64,000 bases of DNA, from assembly GCA_025024175.1 (NCBI GenBank), contig QCXZ01000137.1, positions 13,206,001 through 13,270,000 on the forward strand. The letters run 5' to 3'. The stretch comes from Rhyzopertha dominica (lineage: Eukaryota > Arthropoda > Insecta > Coleoptera > Bostrichidae). This document shows, one piece after another, positions 26,460 to 37,347 of this stretch (position 1 is the stretch's first letter; each line of letters starts with the position of its first letter). The notes under the pieces are model-generated. The model did not search any database. It saw only the letters and a list, made by a program, of their open reading frames with translations, and was not told the DNA's origin. The position numbers and the translations under genes were made by a program.

Positions 26460-29400
26460 TTATGTTTCATTTATATAATTACGATTTTCCACATCTTTCT
26501 TTGTTTTATTGCCAATTGCGGCTTGTCGCTTCAAATTATTGGGAATAAGAGCTGTAATACCCGCTCCGAAGGCAAGGAATACAGCCAAGACAGCCAAAGC
26601 TGCGAACGAACCAATTTCACTAACAAGCCATCCAAGCAAGAGAATAAATGCTGCCCCCAATGCCTGTGTCATCGAGACTTGCAATCCAGAACCTGTGGCT
26701 TCCGGTTCTGGAAATGATAGCTCCGCTCCAAATTCAAATCCAACCAGCATGTACACATTCGCAAATAATCTGGAAAACAAAAAAAATTACAACCTGTAAC
26801 AAGGGATTACTGAGATTATACCCGAAAGTTGCTGTTGAAATGTAAACCAGAACTTTGGATTTTGCCTTGGTGGAAAACATAAACGAAACGAGACCAATTG
26901 TTGTTAGGATTTGTGTCAGAAAGGAAAGCTCTCTAAAACGGTTAAAAGAATTAAATGAAATAGCGTGACAAGTTAATTAATGTGACATCACTTGTATCTA
27001 TGAGATTTATCTAAAACGTATCCGAATATCACAGAAGCAATCATTCCCAAAACCACCATTAATAGTCCCATCCGACCGGCATCTTCTTCGCTGTTCTAAA
27101 AAAATCGTCATTTTGTCATTAGGTCTAAAAATGTTCTTGTATACAAACTGGAAAATATTGCAAGACGAACTGATTGAGAAGAGTTGAAAACGCAGTAAGC
27201 ACGCCAATATTAATCCCATACGCAAACACATGCAAAACAAATGGTACGTCAGTTAGAAGAATTTTTAGTGAAGCCATAAAATTAACTTTTTCCGTCAGTT
27301 TTCTGCTTCGCTGTATATATTGCGTTTTGCTGGACGGGACTGGTGGATGGTCTTCAAAATCTGAAATGACAAATTAAGAATGAAACGGAACCATTTTATG
27401 TACAAATTCCCTACAAAAAATCACCGCTAATGCAAAGACGGTTGCTACTACTGCTTGCCCATAAAAAAGAATGGACAAATCTTTTCCAATATCGTCTTCC
27501 TTTTCATGATTCTTTATCAGAAGTGGAGGGATGATAAATCCTAGTGCTATTCCGAGTTGGGTTCCAAAAACTCCTAAACCACAAGCCCTGGACACCTGGC
27601 AAAGCAATGCAACCCGAGTTTTCTAGAAAATCTAAGCAGTACGTCTCGATACCTAAAAACCAAGTTCATAATCGTAATTAACAAACGTCATTAACAAGAA
27701 CTTAGCACAAGCAGTGCATCATACAGAAAGTATCAAAGGTATCGAACTAGTGCATTTAAAAAATACTAATGACTTGAGCAAGAACTCTCGGACGCGTTAA
27801 TTTTTATTCTTTGCATGCCAGGGTTTTTATCCATTACTTGGCTAACTGAAACATTCAATTGTTTTTGGGGTATATCGTCCTCGACAATTCTTTTAAATAG
27901 GTAGCAATACCCACCTTCTTCCAGAAATCAGTAGAATATGATTAAATTTTATTTATAAACTTAATTTTTTGAATAGAACACCCTGTATGTTACTGCATAT
28001 TTGAAATATACTTCAGTTTTAGCAACATTTTGAAAATATTCCGGGTTTTGCATTTAAAACCGTATCTCGCTTTTAATAAATTTGTATTTTAGTTTCAAAT
28101 GTTAAGAAACCATGGAACGATTAAAATAAAATAAATAATAATAATAAATGGATTTTATTGAAACAAGAGAAGATACTGAGAATAATTCATCATAAGCATA
28201 AAGGCAAAGTCTAGCAGAAGCTATTCTACTTAACCTTAAAAAAAGAGAATTAAACTATGTTATATATTAGCACAGCAATAAATCAAATTCCAATAAATCA
28301 AGCGCAGGCTCACCGAACATAACAAAGTAAATACATAAAAAATAAAGGAAAGGTAAATTCTACCTGTAGCTATTCCACTTAACCTTTAGACTAAACTCAA
28401 CTATATACAGGGTCCGCCACCTAAAACTTCCCAGGCTCGTATTTTCTTTATTATTTTACGTACAACCTTAAGTTATATGTCAAATTGTAGGTCTTTTTAA
28501 ACACTTTAAAAATAGCTTGGTGGGTGTCCAAAATTTTTTTTGCAGATTATCATATTTTGTGTTTAAAGTTATTTTTTGTAAATATTTTTTAACCTTGCCT
28601 CGTATAATAAATATTGCTTCACAATTGAATGCCGACTTTTGTCTTCTTCAATTTGTGTCATTACCATGTATGCGTAATGTTTACTCCTTCTTAGTGAAAA
28701 ACAAGAAAAACTAGTCGCCGCCATGTTCTTTAAACAGGGTTGTTCAGAATTTTTTAATAGTTAGTTTAGTAGCTTATTACGCTACAAATTGTGCCTACAT
28801 ACCCATCGCTGCACACAAATTCGAAAAATTTTAAGTAACTTTTAAATAAATCAAGTACAAAGTTCGTTCTAAAGAGAGAGAGGCTAGTAGGCGATGTAGA
28901 AAACCAAACTAGCCTCATCGCAGGGTTTCGCTTTCTAGCCTCTCTCTCTTTAGAACGAACTTTGTACTTGATTTATTTAAAAGTTACTCAAAATTTTGGG
29001 TTTTTTGTGCAGCGATGGGTATGTAGGCATAATTTGTACCATAATAAGCTACTAAGCTAACACTTAAAAAATTGTGAACGGCCCTATAACAGAACATGGC
29101 GGCCACTAGATTTTCTTGTTTTTCCCTAAGAAGGAGTAAAAATTACGCATACATGGTAATGACACAAATTGAAGAAGACAATAATCGGCATCGAACTATG
29201 AAGCAATATTTATTATACGGGGTAAGGTTAAAAAATATTTACAAAAATTAATTTTATCTGCAAAATATCACAATATGAAAAAAAATTTTGGACCCTTACT
29301 ATGTTATTTTTAAAGAATTCAAAAAGACCTACAATTTGACATATAACTTAAGGTTGTACTTAAAAAACAAAGAAAATACGAGCCTGGGGAGTTTTAGCTG

Positions 29401-32025
29401 GCGGACCCTGTATATTAGTTAGCACATAAAAAAATAGAATCAATAATAAGCAAAATAGAGCACATGTTCAAAAGCGATATCGGACAACCTATTTGCTGAA
29501 AAGAACTCAACGAACCTCACTGAGTCCGAACGAGTTAAGAGAGTCATGGCAATCATGAAATCTAACGGTCGAAAAAGAACTGTCTTAGTTTAAATTTAAA
29601 TTTGTTAATATTTAGTTTTTTAAATTCACTCGAAAGGGAATTATACAGCCTTACAGCGTTGTATGGGAAGCAGCGAACGGACATAGCAGGGCTGTGGCGA
29701 GGCAACAAAAATTTAGCTTTATTTCGTGTATCACGTGAATGCGTAGATGAATGAGGGGCAAACTTAGACTTCAAATTTTCACATGCATGAGGAGAATTTA
29801 GTAAAGCATGGACGAAACAACCCAAGTGATAATTCCAGCGGGAATCCATGCGTAACCAGTTCAAGGAATTAATCCTGTGAGATAATAGGTCCTCGCGTTG
29901 CAGGCCAAAAATCAAGCGACAGCATGCATTCTGAACCTTTTGAACCCTGTTTCTATCAACAGAATCCAAACAGGGGCCATATAAAAAATTGCAATAATTA
30001 AAGTGTGAGAGAACGAGTGCATCACATAATTGCTCTTTCAAATTAATGGTTAAAAATGTCTATAAGCATACAAAAGCTTAAGGTTAGAAAACTATTTTTG
30101 TAATAGCTTAGTTACATGCAGTTTAAATCGGAACTGCGTGTCCATAATGAGACCCAAATTTCTACTACGACCAACAAAATTTAACCTTGAACCATCTATA
30201 TAAACATTGAAATATAAATGTAGTATTACTTTTATTACCAAAGACCATCAGCTGCGACTTGGACGAATTTAATTCAAGGCCGTGTTCAGCAGACTATTTT
30301 TTTAAGCTTTCAAGTTCTTCATTCAGAGTTTTGCCAGCTCTTGCGAAATCAAGCTTATCGAAACTAAAATACAACTGTGTATCTTCGGCGTAAGCTATTA
30401 CTCTACAATTAAGAACCGAGTTCACTATATCAGACGTATTAGATTATGAAAAGCAGAGGTCCTAATATGGAGCCTTGGGGAATACCAGCTCTAACCGACA
30501 ATTCAGAGGAGACACTAGCTTTATATTTTACCACTTGGGTTCTATCGCTCAAATAAGATCTAATAAACTGTACCGACACACTGCTGAAACCGTAAGACTT
30601 TAGTTTGGCGCATAATAGACCATGATTAATGGTATCGAACGCTTTTGAAAAATCGAGCAAAACCAAAGCACTGACTAAACCTTTATCATAGGCTGAAATG
30701 AGATCATCCATGACTGAAGCTAATTTTATTTTATATTACGCTGCGGTTAATTAGCTACAACTTGAAACATTTTTGTAAAATTTTATCTACGAGTATTAGT
30801 AGAGATACAGGGCATTATATCATAAAATCTCATTATGTCTATGCTTGTATGATTGATGGTAGGTGGCAGACTTCTCCTGTGGGGTATACAGTCACTAAAT
30901 ATATTAAAGTACCGCAATTCATTGTCCATTTTTTTGCCCAAAAATGGCGGATGAGACCAAAACTAAATAGGTTTTATTCCATCACCTACATAAACATTTA
31001 AATTTCCCGCCGCTATTTTGCCCAAAAATGGCTGACTATTGCGGTACTGTAATATATTCAATGACTGTAGTGGGGTATATTCTTAACCAGAAAAACGGTT
31101 TCTGCCAAAAAAGTTGCTATTTAAAAAAAATCGATGTCGTCATATCTCAAAAACAATTGAATGTGTGAGTTATCTAAATATTAGATAAAAAAAAACCTGA
31201 AAAAATAAAAATGGACATGTCCAAACGTTTTTACTTAAAACTCACTTTTGATACGCCCTCTATAAATGGCAATTATAATCAATTTTGAACGGTTTTTACG
31301 TATCGAGCAGAATACTGCGTCTCAAATCATGCTACGTACTTCTTTTGGTCCAAACCACACAGCTGCGATTCTTGGGGGTAGGCTTAGGATAAAAACTTGC
31401 ATGCTAGACAGGATTGTTTGTCCTAAATAAGCAACCCATATCCTGTTTTGAGCAATTGAAAATACTTTCACTGCAGTTCCCAAAGCTGTCCCGATAGCCC
31501 CTATTAATGCAGTGGCCCTAAGTCCCTTCAAAGGATCAATTCAAATAGGTATTCTGCTGACTCGAAAAACTAATACTACCTTCTTGTCGATAAAATACGA
31601 TGCAGGTATAACCATGGGCATGTAAAGTATGTTATAAATCACCGAAGTCCAGTCAACAGCTACTGAACTTACATGGTAATACTTCATAACGATGTTGCTT
31701 ATTATGGAATATTCGTACCACTCAAAAGCATTCATGGTGGCGTACATAACGTATATCGCCAACATTGCCCATCTTCTTCTGTATAGTTTGATCTCAACGA
31801 CTTCTACTTTTGATTTTTCTTTTAAGAGCTCCTCTTTTACTTCGTATTGGGCTTCTTCAAAATTCTTTTCCATTGCCAGGTTATTCTCTAAAACGAGCAT
31901 TAACAGAATTAACGTATCTTTTACTTACGCCGACCGTAATTTACTGTTGCTGAGTGAACCTTCTCTTCTTCATCTACAGCGTTTGGTTGTGTTAATATTA
32001 CTCGACAATAGTTTCCTTTGCGCAT
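26460..32025 (-). CDS. FLVCR: FLVCR-family (SLC49) major facilitator transporter, paralog C
   Basis: Eight coding exons: 32025-31929, 31887-31580, 31525-31340, 27595-27415, 27360-27149, 27095-26992, 26932-26822 and 26769-26460 (stop TAA). Lengths sum to 503 codons with all phases consistent (502 aa). The conserved core runs KLYRRRWAM, NAFEWYEYSII (TM1, Trp89), PPRIAAVWFGPKEVS, GTQLGIALGFIIPP, then NSEEDAGRMG and GFEFGAELSFPEPEATGSG near TM10-11. FLVCR proteins move choline/ethanolamine (haem has also been proposed) across membranes. This copy is the most divergent: the usual WIQY after the TM1 Phe is WYEY, and an extra acidic N-terminal exon is joined by a 41-nt intron. The start ATG at 32025 is the first after an in-frame TAG. 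A downstream ATG at 31873 is an alternative. Confidence 0.9.
28408..29410. mobile_element. 1-kb palindromic foldback/MITE element
   Basis: The left end CAGGGTCCGCCACCTAAAAC at 28408 is mirrored by the right end at 29410 (CAGGGTCCGCCAGCTAAAAC on the minus strand). The arms, about 28408-28886 and 28935-29410, are near-identical over some 475 bp around a loop of roughly 48 bp. TATA flanks both ends (CTATATA before, TATATTA after), consistent with a TA or TATA target duplication. There is no coding capacity beyond chance frames. Confidence 0.8.
29562..30715 (-). mobile_element. jockey-like LINE reverse transcriptase fragment
   Basis: On the minus strand the first piece has ALVLLDFSKAFDTINHGLL and AGIPQGSILGPLLF, classic RT motifs of non-LTR elements. 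An altered catalytic box follows in another frame (AYAEDTQLYF, so YADD has become YAED). The second piece (30041-29562) has YCNFLYGP, RVQKVQNACCRLIFG and a C-terminal PYNAVRLYNSL block typical of jockey-like LINE ends. Frameshifts between them and the catalytic change make it inactive. It is a 5'-truncated insertion in a gene C intron. Confidence 0.85.
30904..31056. repeat. small inverted-repeat element (MITE-like)
   Basis: AGTACCGCAAT at the left end and its reverse complement at the right end enclose arms that share CAAAAATGGC(G/T)G-type sequence. Flanks are TATATTA-rich on both sides. It is about 150 bp with no coding content. Confidence 0.5.
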
Positions 32026-32645
32026 ATCACAAATAATTGTCTCGTTATCGCTATTATACTAATAGAAGGTAATTGCTAAAGGGGACGTTAGCTAAATGGA
32101 CTAAGTAATGATGAAATACACAAAAATATCTATATATCCTTTAGTATATGAAATGCAAAAGGTTAAAGTATTGCACGTGTGTTTGTCGAATAGATAATTC
32201 TATCAATTGCGCAGTACTAATCTAGATAATATAAAAATTAATGTAAGTGTAGCTCATTTGCTGCTAATTATTTCAGTGTTACTTTAACTTCAGTTTGTAC
32301 TTCAACAATTAACAAAAAAAAAGAAACACACCTCTTCATCTATTTTTAGGCGGCAATGTAACTTGATTTCATCGAAAACAACGTTCTTTTATCCCTTTTA
32401 TGCGGTGAAAATTAAATACGGGCACCCAACTGTTCAGATGGAAAATCTAGTGCAAATAATACACCTACTTAAAACGCTCACCATATCGAGAAAATCCTCT
32501 AACTGCGAGGTCATATCAAATCTATCTCCTTCAACGATGTAGGTGGCACCAATTAAATATTAAATAAGAAAGTTGTTAGAAAGAGAAAATCCCAGACCTT
32601 ATTTTTTAGAAGGTTACTTTTTCCACAATTGACCTTTTATTTTCG

Positions 32646-34240
32646 TCAACATTCCTGAGACCAACATAATGTTTTGGATTTCTTTAGCAAATTTGCTATA
32701 GGAGCCACAGTTGTTGAAAAATTCGGTATGAATCTGCGATGCCACAAGAAAGATCCTAACATCCTACGTACTTTTCTCACCATTTCGGTACAGGCAGCTC
32801 CAACATCGCTTTTACCTTTTCGGAGTCCACACGTAAGCCATTGCGATCCACAACATAGCCCAAATACTCGTATTTCATCTCTGGTCGGCAAAACTGGCAT
32901 TTCTCAATACTGACCACCAAATACTGACCACCAAATTGACCTCGCGTAACCGTAAAAAGACTTCCTCTAATATTTCCAAACGCTTTTCAAAAGTTTTAGT
33001 TACTATCACAATGTCGTCAAGGTAAACGAACACGTATGGCTCAAGGTAGGCTCCCAATACTTGGTCAATGATTTTTTGCCAAGTCGCTGCCGAATTATGA
33101 AGCCCGAATGGCATCCTCTGAAACTGCCACAACCATGGATTCGGTACGGTAAACGTAGTGTACTGCTTACTACTCTGGACCATTGGGACCTGCCAGTACG
33201 CGGATTTCATTTACAGAGATGGTAAATAATGAGCGCCGCAATTTATCTAACGAGTCGTGTATTTGTGGAAGTGAATAACTGTCCCTAACAGTCACCGCGT
33301 TCATTTTCCGAAAATCCACGCAAAATCGGTAACTATTATCTTTTTTCTTTACTAAGACGTGGGAGACGCCCACGGACTATCAGATTTTTCGATGACATCT
33401 AATTCTAGCATTTCTTTTAACGCGCTATCGATGTGCTGTTAAATGACTTGCGACACCCTATAATGACTTAATTGGAGGCGGGTTCGTAATTATTACATAT
33501 TCCCCTACATTTGTACAATCGAGTTTATCCATTATTGCTTCCATATTTTTATCTATCACAGCAATTAATTTAGACCTTTCTACTGGCGATAATACAATTC
33601 GATAGTAAACGATTTCCACTGCATTTACCGTCTCACCGTTTTGCGAAAAGTACAATTCGCTATGTCTCAAATCGGGTACGATTCCAATTTTCATCATAAA
33701 TCTGCCCTTATTATAAGCAAATATGACAAATCTAACACTACTAATACCTCGATTAGATAAACTACCTCTATAGGATTTTCGCCAACCCCGAAAGCCCAAC
33801 GCTTTTGCTCGTTCGCTACAGTACAATAAATAGCTTGCGTTTTGTCAAGTGTTATACCTGACCCACTGACAAATGCCCATCATTTGCTATCCACAATAGT
33901 TCTTTAAGCACACGAATCTTCAATATTCAACACAGATGCTAATAATTTCGATTTCGTTTCCAGTTCCTTATGAGTTGCGGCCTTCATTCGATTAATCCTA
34001 CCCATATCATGAAAGACTCTATCTTTACAAACTTTACAAAAAAACTTTCTTTCTTCCAACTTTATCGCCCTTCAAATTTTTCCGCATTTCGTCAATTGTC
34101 CCGATAGCGATTCCACGCACCGACAATTTGTAATTCAATTCATTCTATAAATATTCATTTTCCCAGACATCTTGGAAATAATTTTAGAAGAAATCAAATG
34201 CTACCAAACAACAACAAAAAATGTTGGGCGCCAAATATGT
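32646..34240 (-). mobile_element. Ty3/gypsy-type LTR retrotransposon remnant (gag leader, protease region, RT)
   Basis: Minus strand. A candidate primer-binding site (TGGCGCCCAAC, about 34237-34227) is followed by an eroded gag-like leader. The frame 33826-33458 corresponds to the region upstream of RT. RT motifs follow: RFCVDFRKMNAVTVRDSY, then after a frameshift MKSAYWQVPM, MPFGLHNSAATWQKIIDQVL and the catalytic FVYLDDIVI. Downstream, RRFIPNFSTTVAPIANLLKK marks the RT-RNase H junction. Several frameshifts and a local duplication near 32920 make it defective. Confidence 0.8.
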
Positions 34241-34990
34241 GACTCGAAAGATTTATACAAATTTAAATAATTATATTAGAAGCAATATGTTTAGCATGCG
34301 GACTTATCTGGTTCTTTCTATGCTTTGGAAATTCTCTAGGCTGGTTATGTTCCTCAAGATGAATTCAGGATGGACGGTAATGACGATAGTCCAACTCCTT
34401 ATACCACAGTGACCCAATCCTTCAGGATATCCCACAGAATCGAGCACGGGAGTTCAGGCAATCAACACGGAAACGGAATTTGTATACCTCCTTGATTAGG
34501 GCACGTAGATGATAAAGATAAAGTTATAATAACCAAGTATAATGCAAATTTATGTCGGAATTAAAATTATAAATAGGATAAAACGATACGTTGTGGAACT
34601 AGGCACAGTAATGACTGAAAAACAGTTACCTCTTATATTGAGGGTTTTCATTCGAATACGTTATTTTGCTCTAATTTCCGTATGGAATGTGGTCCGTGAA
34701 GTTTAATTCTGCCGAACGACAGATCGAAGATCCAGGAACTCATACTCAAAAATAATCAATTGGACACTTCGTTGAGCGTATAGGGCAGTATCTCCCTCAA
34801 TAACAAGGAATCTTGGTGACGATTACACACTTGCCCTATCGCCATTCACGTTAAATCACAAGCTGTTTAAGATTCTAATTCAAAGCGTTTGCCTGCTTAA
34901 GTGCTGGTTTATCAGCGCACAAAAAGAGCCGACCGAAGACAGAAAAGGTCCATGTTCCAAAATGATTCGGCTAGAGTCAACTTCCTCGCA
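34241..34990 (-). repeat. probable 5' LTR of the gypsy-type remnant
   Basis: The stretch directly upstream of the primer-binding site on the minus strand contains an AATATAAGAGG TATA-like box (about 34645-34633) and a TTTTTCAGTCATT initiator-like motif about 20 nt later, as in insect LTR promoters. The outer boundary is approximate because no second LTR was found. Confidence 0.4.
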
Positions 34991-35159
34991 AAGAAGCATT
35001 CGCACCCAAAATGAAACAGTTATTTTTATTAATTTTACGAATTGAGACTTTTAAATGCTATGATATTTTTTTATAATAGTGTTAATAAGCTACAGTTTCA
35101 TTTCCCTCGATTTTGAACCGTTACATTTCGTCGTTTGAGACCTGCAATATATGTACACA

Positions 35160-36273
35160 TCGAGGCGGCTTCTAAAGTAAACAACTGGAACTGAAGAGAA
35201 AGCTACGGCTTGATCATTGCCCTGCATGGATCAGGACTGGACTTTATTCGTGTAGCTCTAGACTTCACTTTGGAGAACAGCACTGCAATTGCCGGTCACT
35301 AAAAGATGCTTGGAGTGTAGGTCGAGGATAGAGCTCAAATGAAAAGCTTATACAGAAGATTGCCGACGCGAAAAACAGCAGGCGTCCGACTGATGTGGGA
35401 AACAAGTGCATGTGAAGAACTGCAGAGATCAAGAGCAACGGTTTGATTTAAAATACAGCATTGTCCAGAAAAGCATCATAACGACACTGATATTGTATCC
35501 AGAAGTCCACGTGGAGAATTCAGACATTAAAAACGGGTGCAACAGCACAAGGGTACGGTCATTGTAAGGAGAGTTACCATCAAGAGCGAGGAATGGAATG
35601 CCGAAAGTTTCCGGAAGGCTTAGCTATGTGCCATTGATATTGGTCCTATATATCCTACAATAGCTCTGGATGATAGGAGATGTCGCCGGAGAGTCCAACC
35701 CTAAAAGCGACGTGTTGGTACTACCCAAGGAGTATGTACCGACGGCACTGGAGGAGCATCGGGCGCCCACCGAGAGTGCACAGTGCTTTGGCAAAGGTAT
35801 GTGAATGTTTCTACTGGGTAGCTTGTCGTGAAGGTGTAGAGAAATGGTACAGCAAATGTGTACGTTGTGCAGCCACGATGGCTAGACCAACACGACTGAG
35901 GGAAAGAACGAAGCACTATATGGGGGCTCCATTAGGAAAGATTGAATATGGTCGTGTTATCGCTCGCTATGAAGGAAATGCCATTCACAGGCAGTTTAAG
36001 GAAGAAGATTTGGTATGTCTACAACCCACGAAGAAAGAAAAGATTTTCGCGTCCGCTGTCTCCATCTGGGAAGAACCCTACAAAGTAATAAAAAAAATTA
36101 ACGACTTATTCTACAAGCGCAGCCAAGGATCAAAGATAAAGATGGTGCACTTGAATCCTTTAAGCGAGTACCATAGTACCATGAAGATCCCGAGGAATGG
36201 AACTAATCGGGACGATCTAAAGTTTGAACTTCTAGATTTGAAAAACAGACGAGTTCGGCCAAGAGCAAAGTGA
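35160..36273 (+). pseudogene. gypsy-type integrase fragment with deleted catalytic core
   Basis: Plus strand, opposite in orientation to the adjacent RT remnant. A frame-broken lead-in is followed by ALAKVCECFYWVACREGVEK and WYSKCVRCAA, the HHCC zinc-binding part of a retrotransposon integrase. It jumps directly from YMGAPLGKIEYGRV to a C-terminal DNA-binding-like segment (EEDLVCLQPTKKEKIF, KMVHLNPLSEY). The DDE catalytic core between them is absent, yet the join keeps a 197-codon open frame (35680-36270). It could never integrate DNA. Retention of the open frame is probably chance. Confidence 0.7.
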
Positions 36274-36279
36274 AACAGG

Positions 36280-37222
36280 TGTTACAGTACGCTAATGTGT
36301 GCAGAATACTGTTCTGAATAGTGATTTACTCAATTAGAAGTATTTTGAGCTGGTTATGTTTATATTTAGTATATTTCGATACAAATGCATAAATATGTTC
36401 ATTTAAAACGCATTCAGGCGAAAATTATCTTTGGTTATTATATTAAGATGCATGTCTACGCTATGCTGTCTGTACAGCAAAGAATCTTTTAATATGCTAA
36501 TATAACCGCTGTCGAAAGATCAGAAACTGACAGTGGGCTTCCGACTACTTCTTGTTTTTATTTTTTTATAGCTATAACTATGTAAACATCTGCATCCATA
36601 CCTACTTACCGGTGTGCAGTTTACATATCGACACATCTAGTATTCAGCCATCGGACACTTACGAAGAGCATATTTTAAAGAAAACATGAGTTTTTTAGGA
36701 TTTGCCGAAGAAAATTTAGGTCACCACTAATGCTGGTCTATGGGCACAATTGTTCAACTTCGGGGAGAAGAAAAGTATAGTTGGTCGTCTATTCTTACCA
36801 CACGAATAAATCTTAAACAGGCACTGTTTTCGCGATTTCGTGCTCCTAATGGTTATTCATTCAATTGTCAATTTCTCCTTTTCTTTTTATGAATCTATGA
36901 AAAATTTTGTGGTCCAATTTTCCAAGAAGATCTCCTTCAACATTATGCTTTTGCGATTTAGTTTTGTGGGATTACTTCCAAGTTAAGACTACTGACCCGA
37001 GAATAATGGTAGAAGAGTTTATTCAGAACAGTTTTGGACATTACTAAGCTCTGTAGCTGATTATGGAATGTAGATACATACTGTTAAAACTCGGTAATCA
37101 ATAACGATCTTCGTTTTATTTCCATTTTAAGTCCAGAATCTCCTTTACTGCAGAAAATTATGCAGCTATCTTCAACATAACAGTAACCTTATGAACTAAA
37201 ACATATTTTACATATAGTTAGG
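36280..37222. other. intergenic spacer, no feature recognised
   Basis: AT-rich sequence between the integrase remnant and the 3' end of FLVCR gene B. I see no coding segment or repeat. Confidence 0.5.
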
Positions 37223-37228
37223 TTTATT
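37223..37228 (-). terminator. polyadenylation signal of FLVCR gene B
   Basis: AATAAA on the minus strand about 120 nt past the stop codon. Confidence 0.5.
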
Positions 37229-37347
37229 TAGATACTTAATAATTTAATAGGATTCAGTAAATTTACGATTCTCTCACAGTTACTTTCGAGCAAGCAGCAC
37301 AATACGAGAAATTACATCACAAATAAATTATTCGTATAAACTTAGTT

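Larger units (their letters stand above)
27596..31339 (-). other. transposon-filled intron 3 of FLVCR gene C
   Basis: This 3.7 kb intron is the counterpart of intron 2 in paralogs A (54 nt) and B (4.2 kb). It carries a 1-kb palindromic element (28408-29410), a LINE fragment (29562-30715) and a small inverted-repeat element (about 30904-31056). The 27600-28400 part holds nothing I recognise. Confidence 0.75.

Noticed and set aside
31692..32036. 114-codon plus-strand open frame
   Set aside because: Antisense shadow over the first two coding exons of FLVCR gene C.
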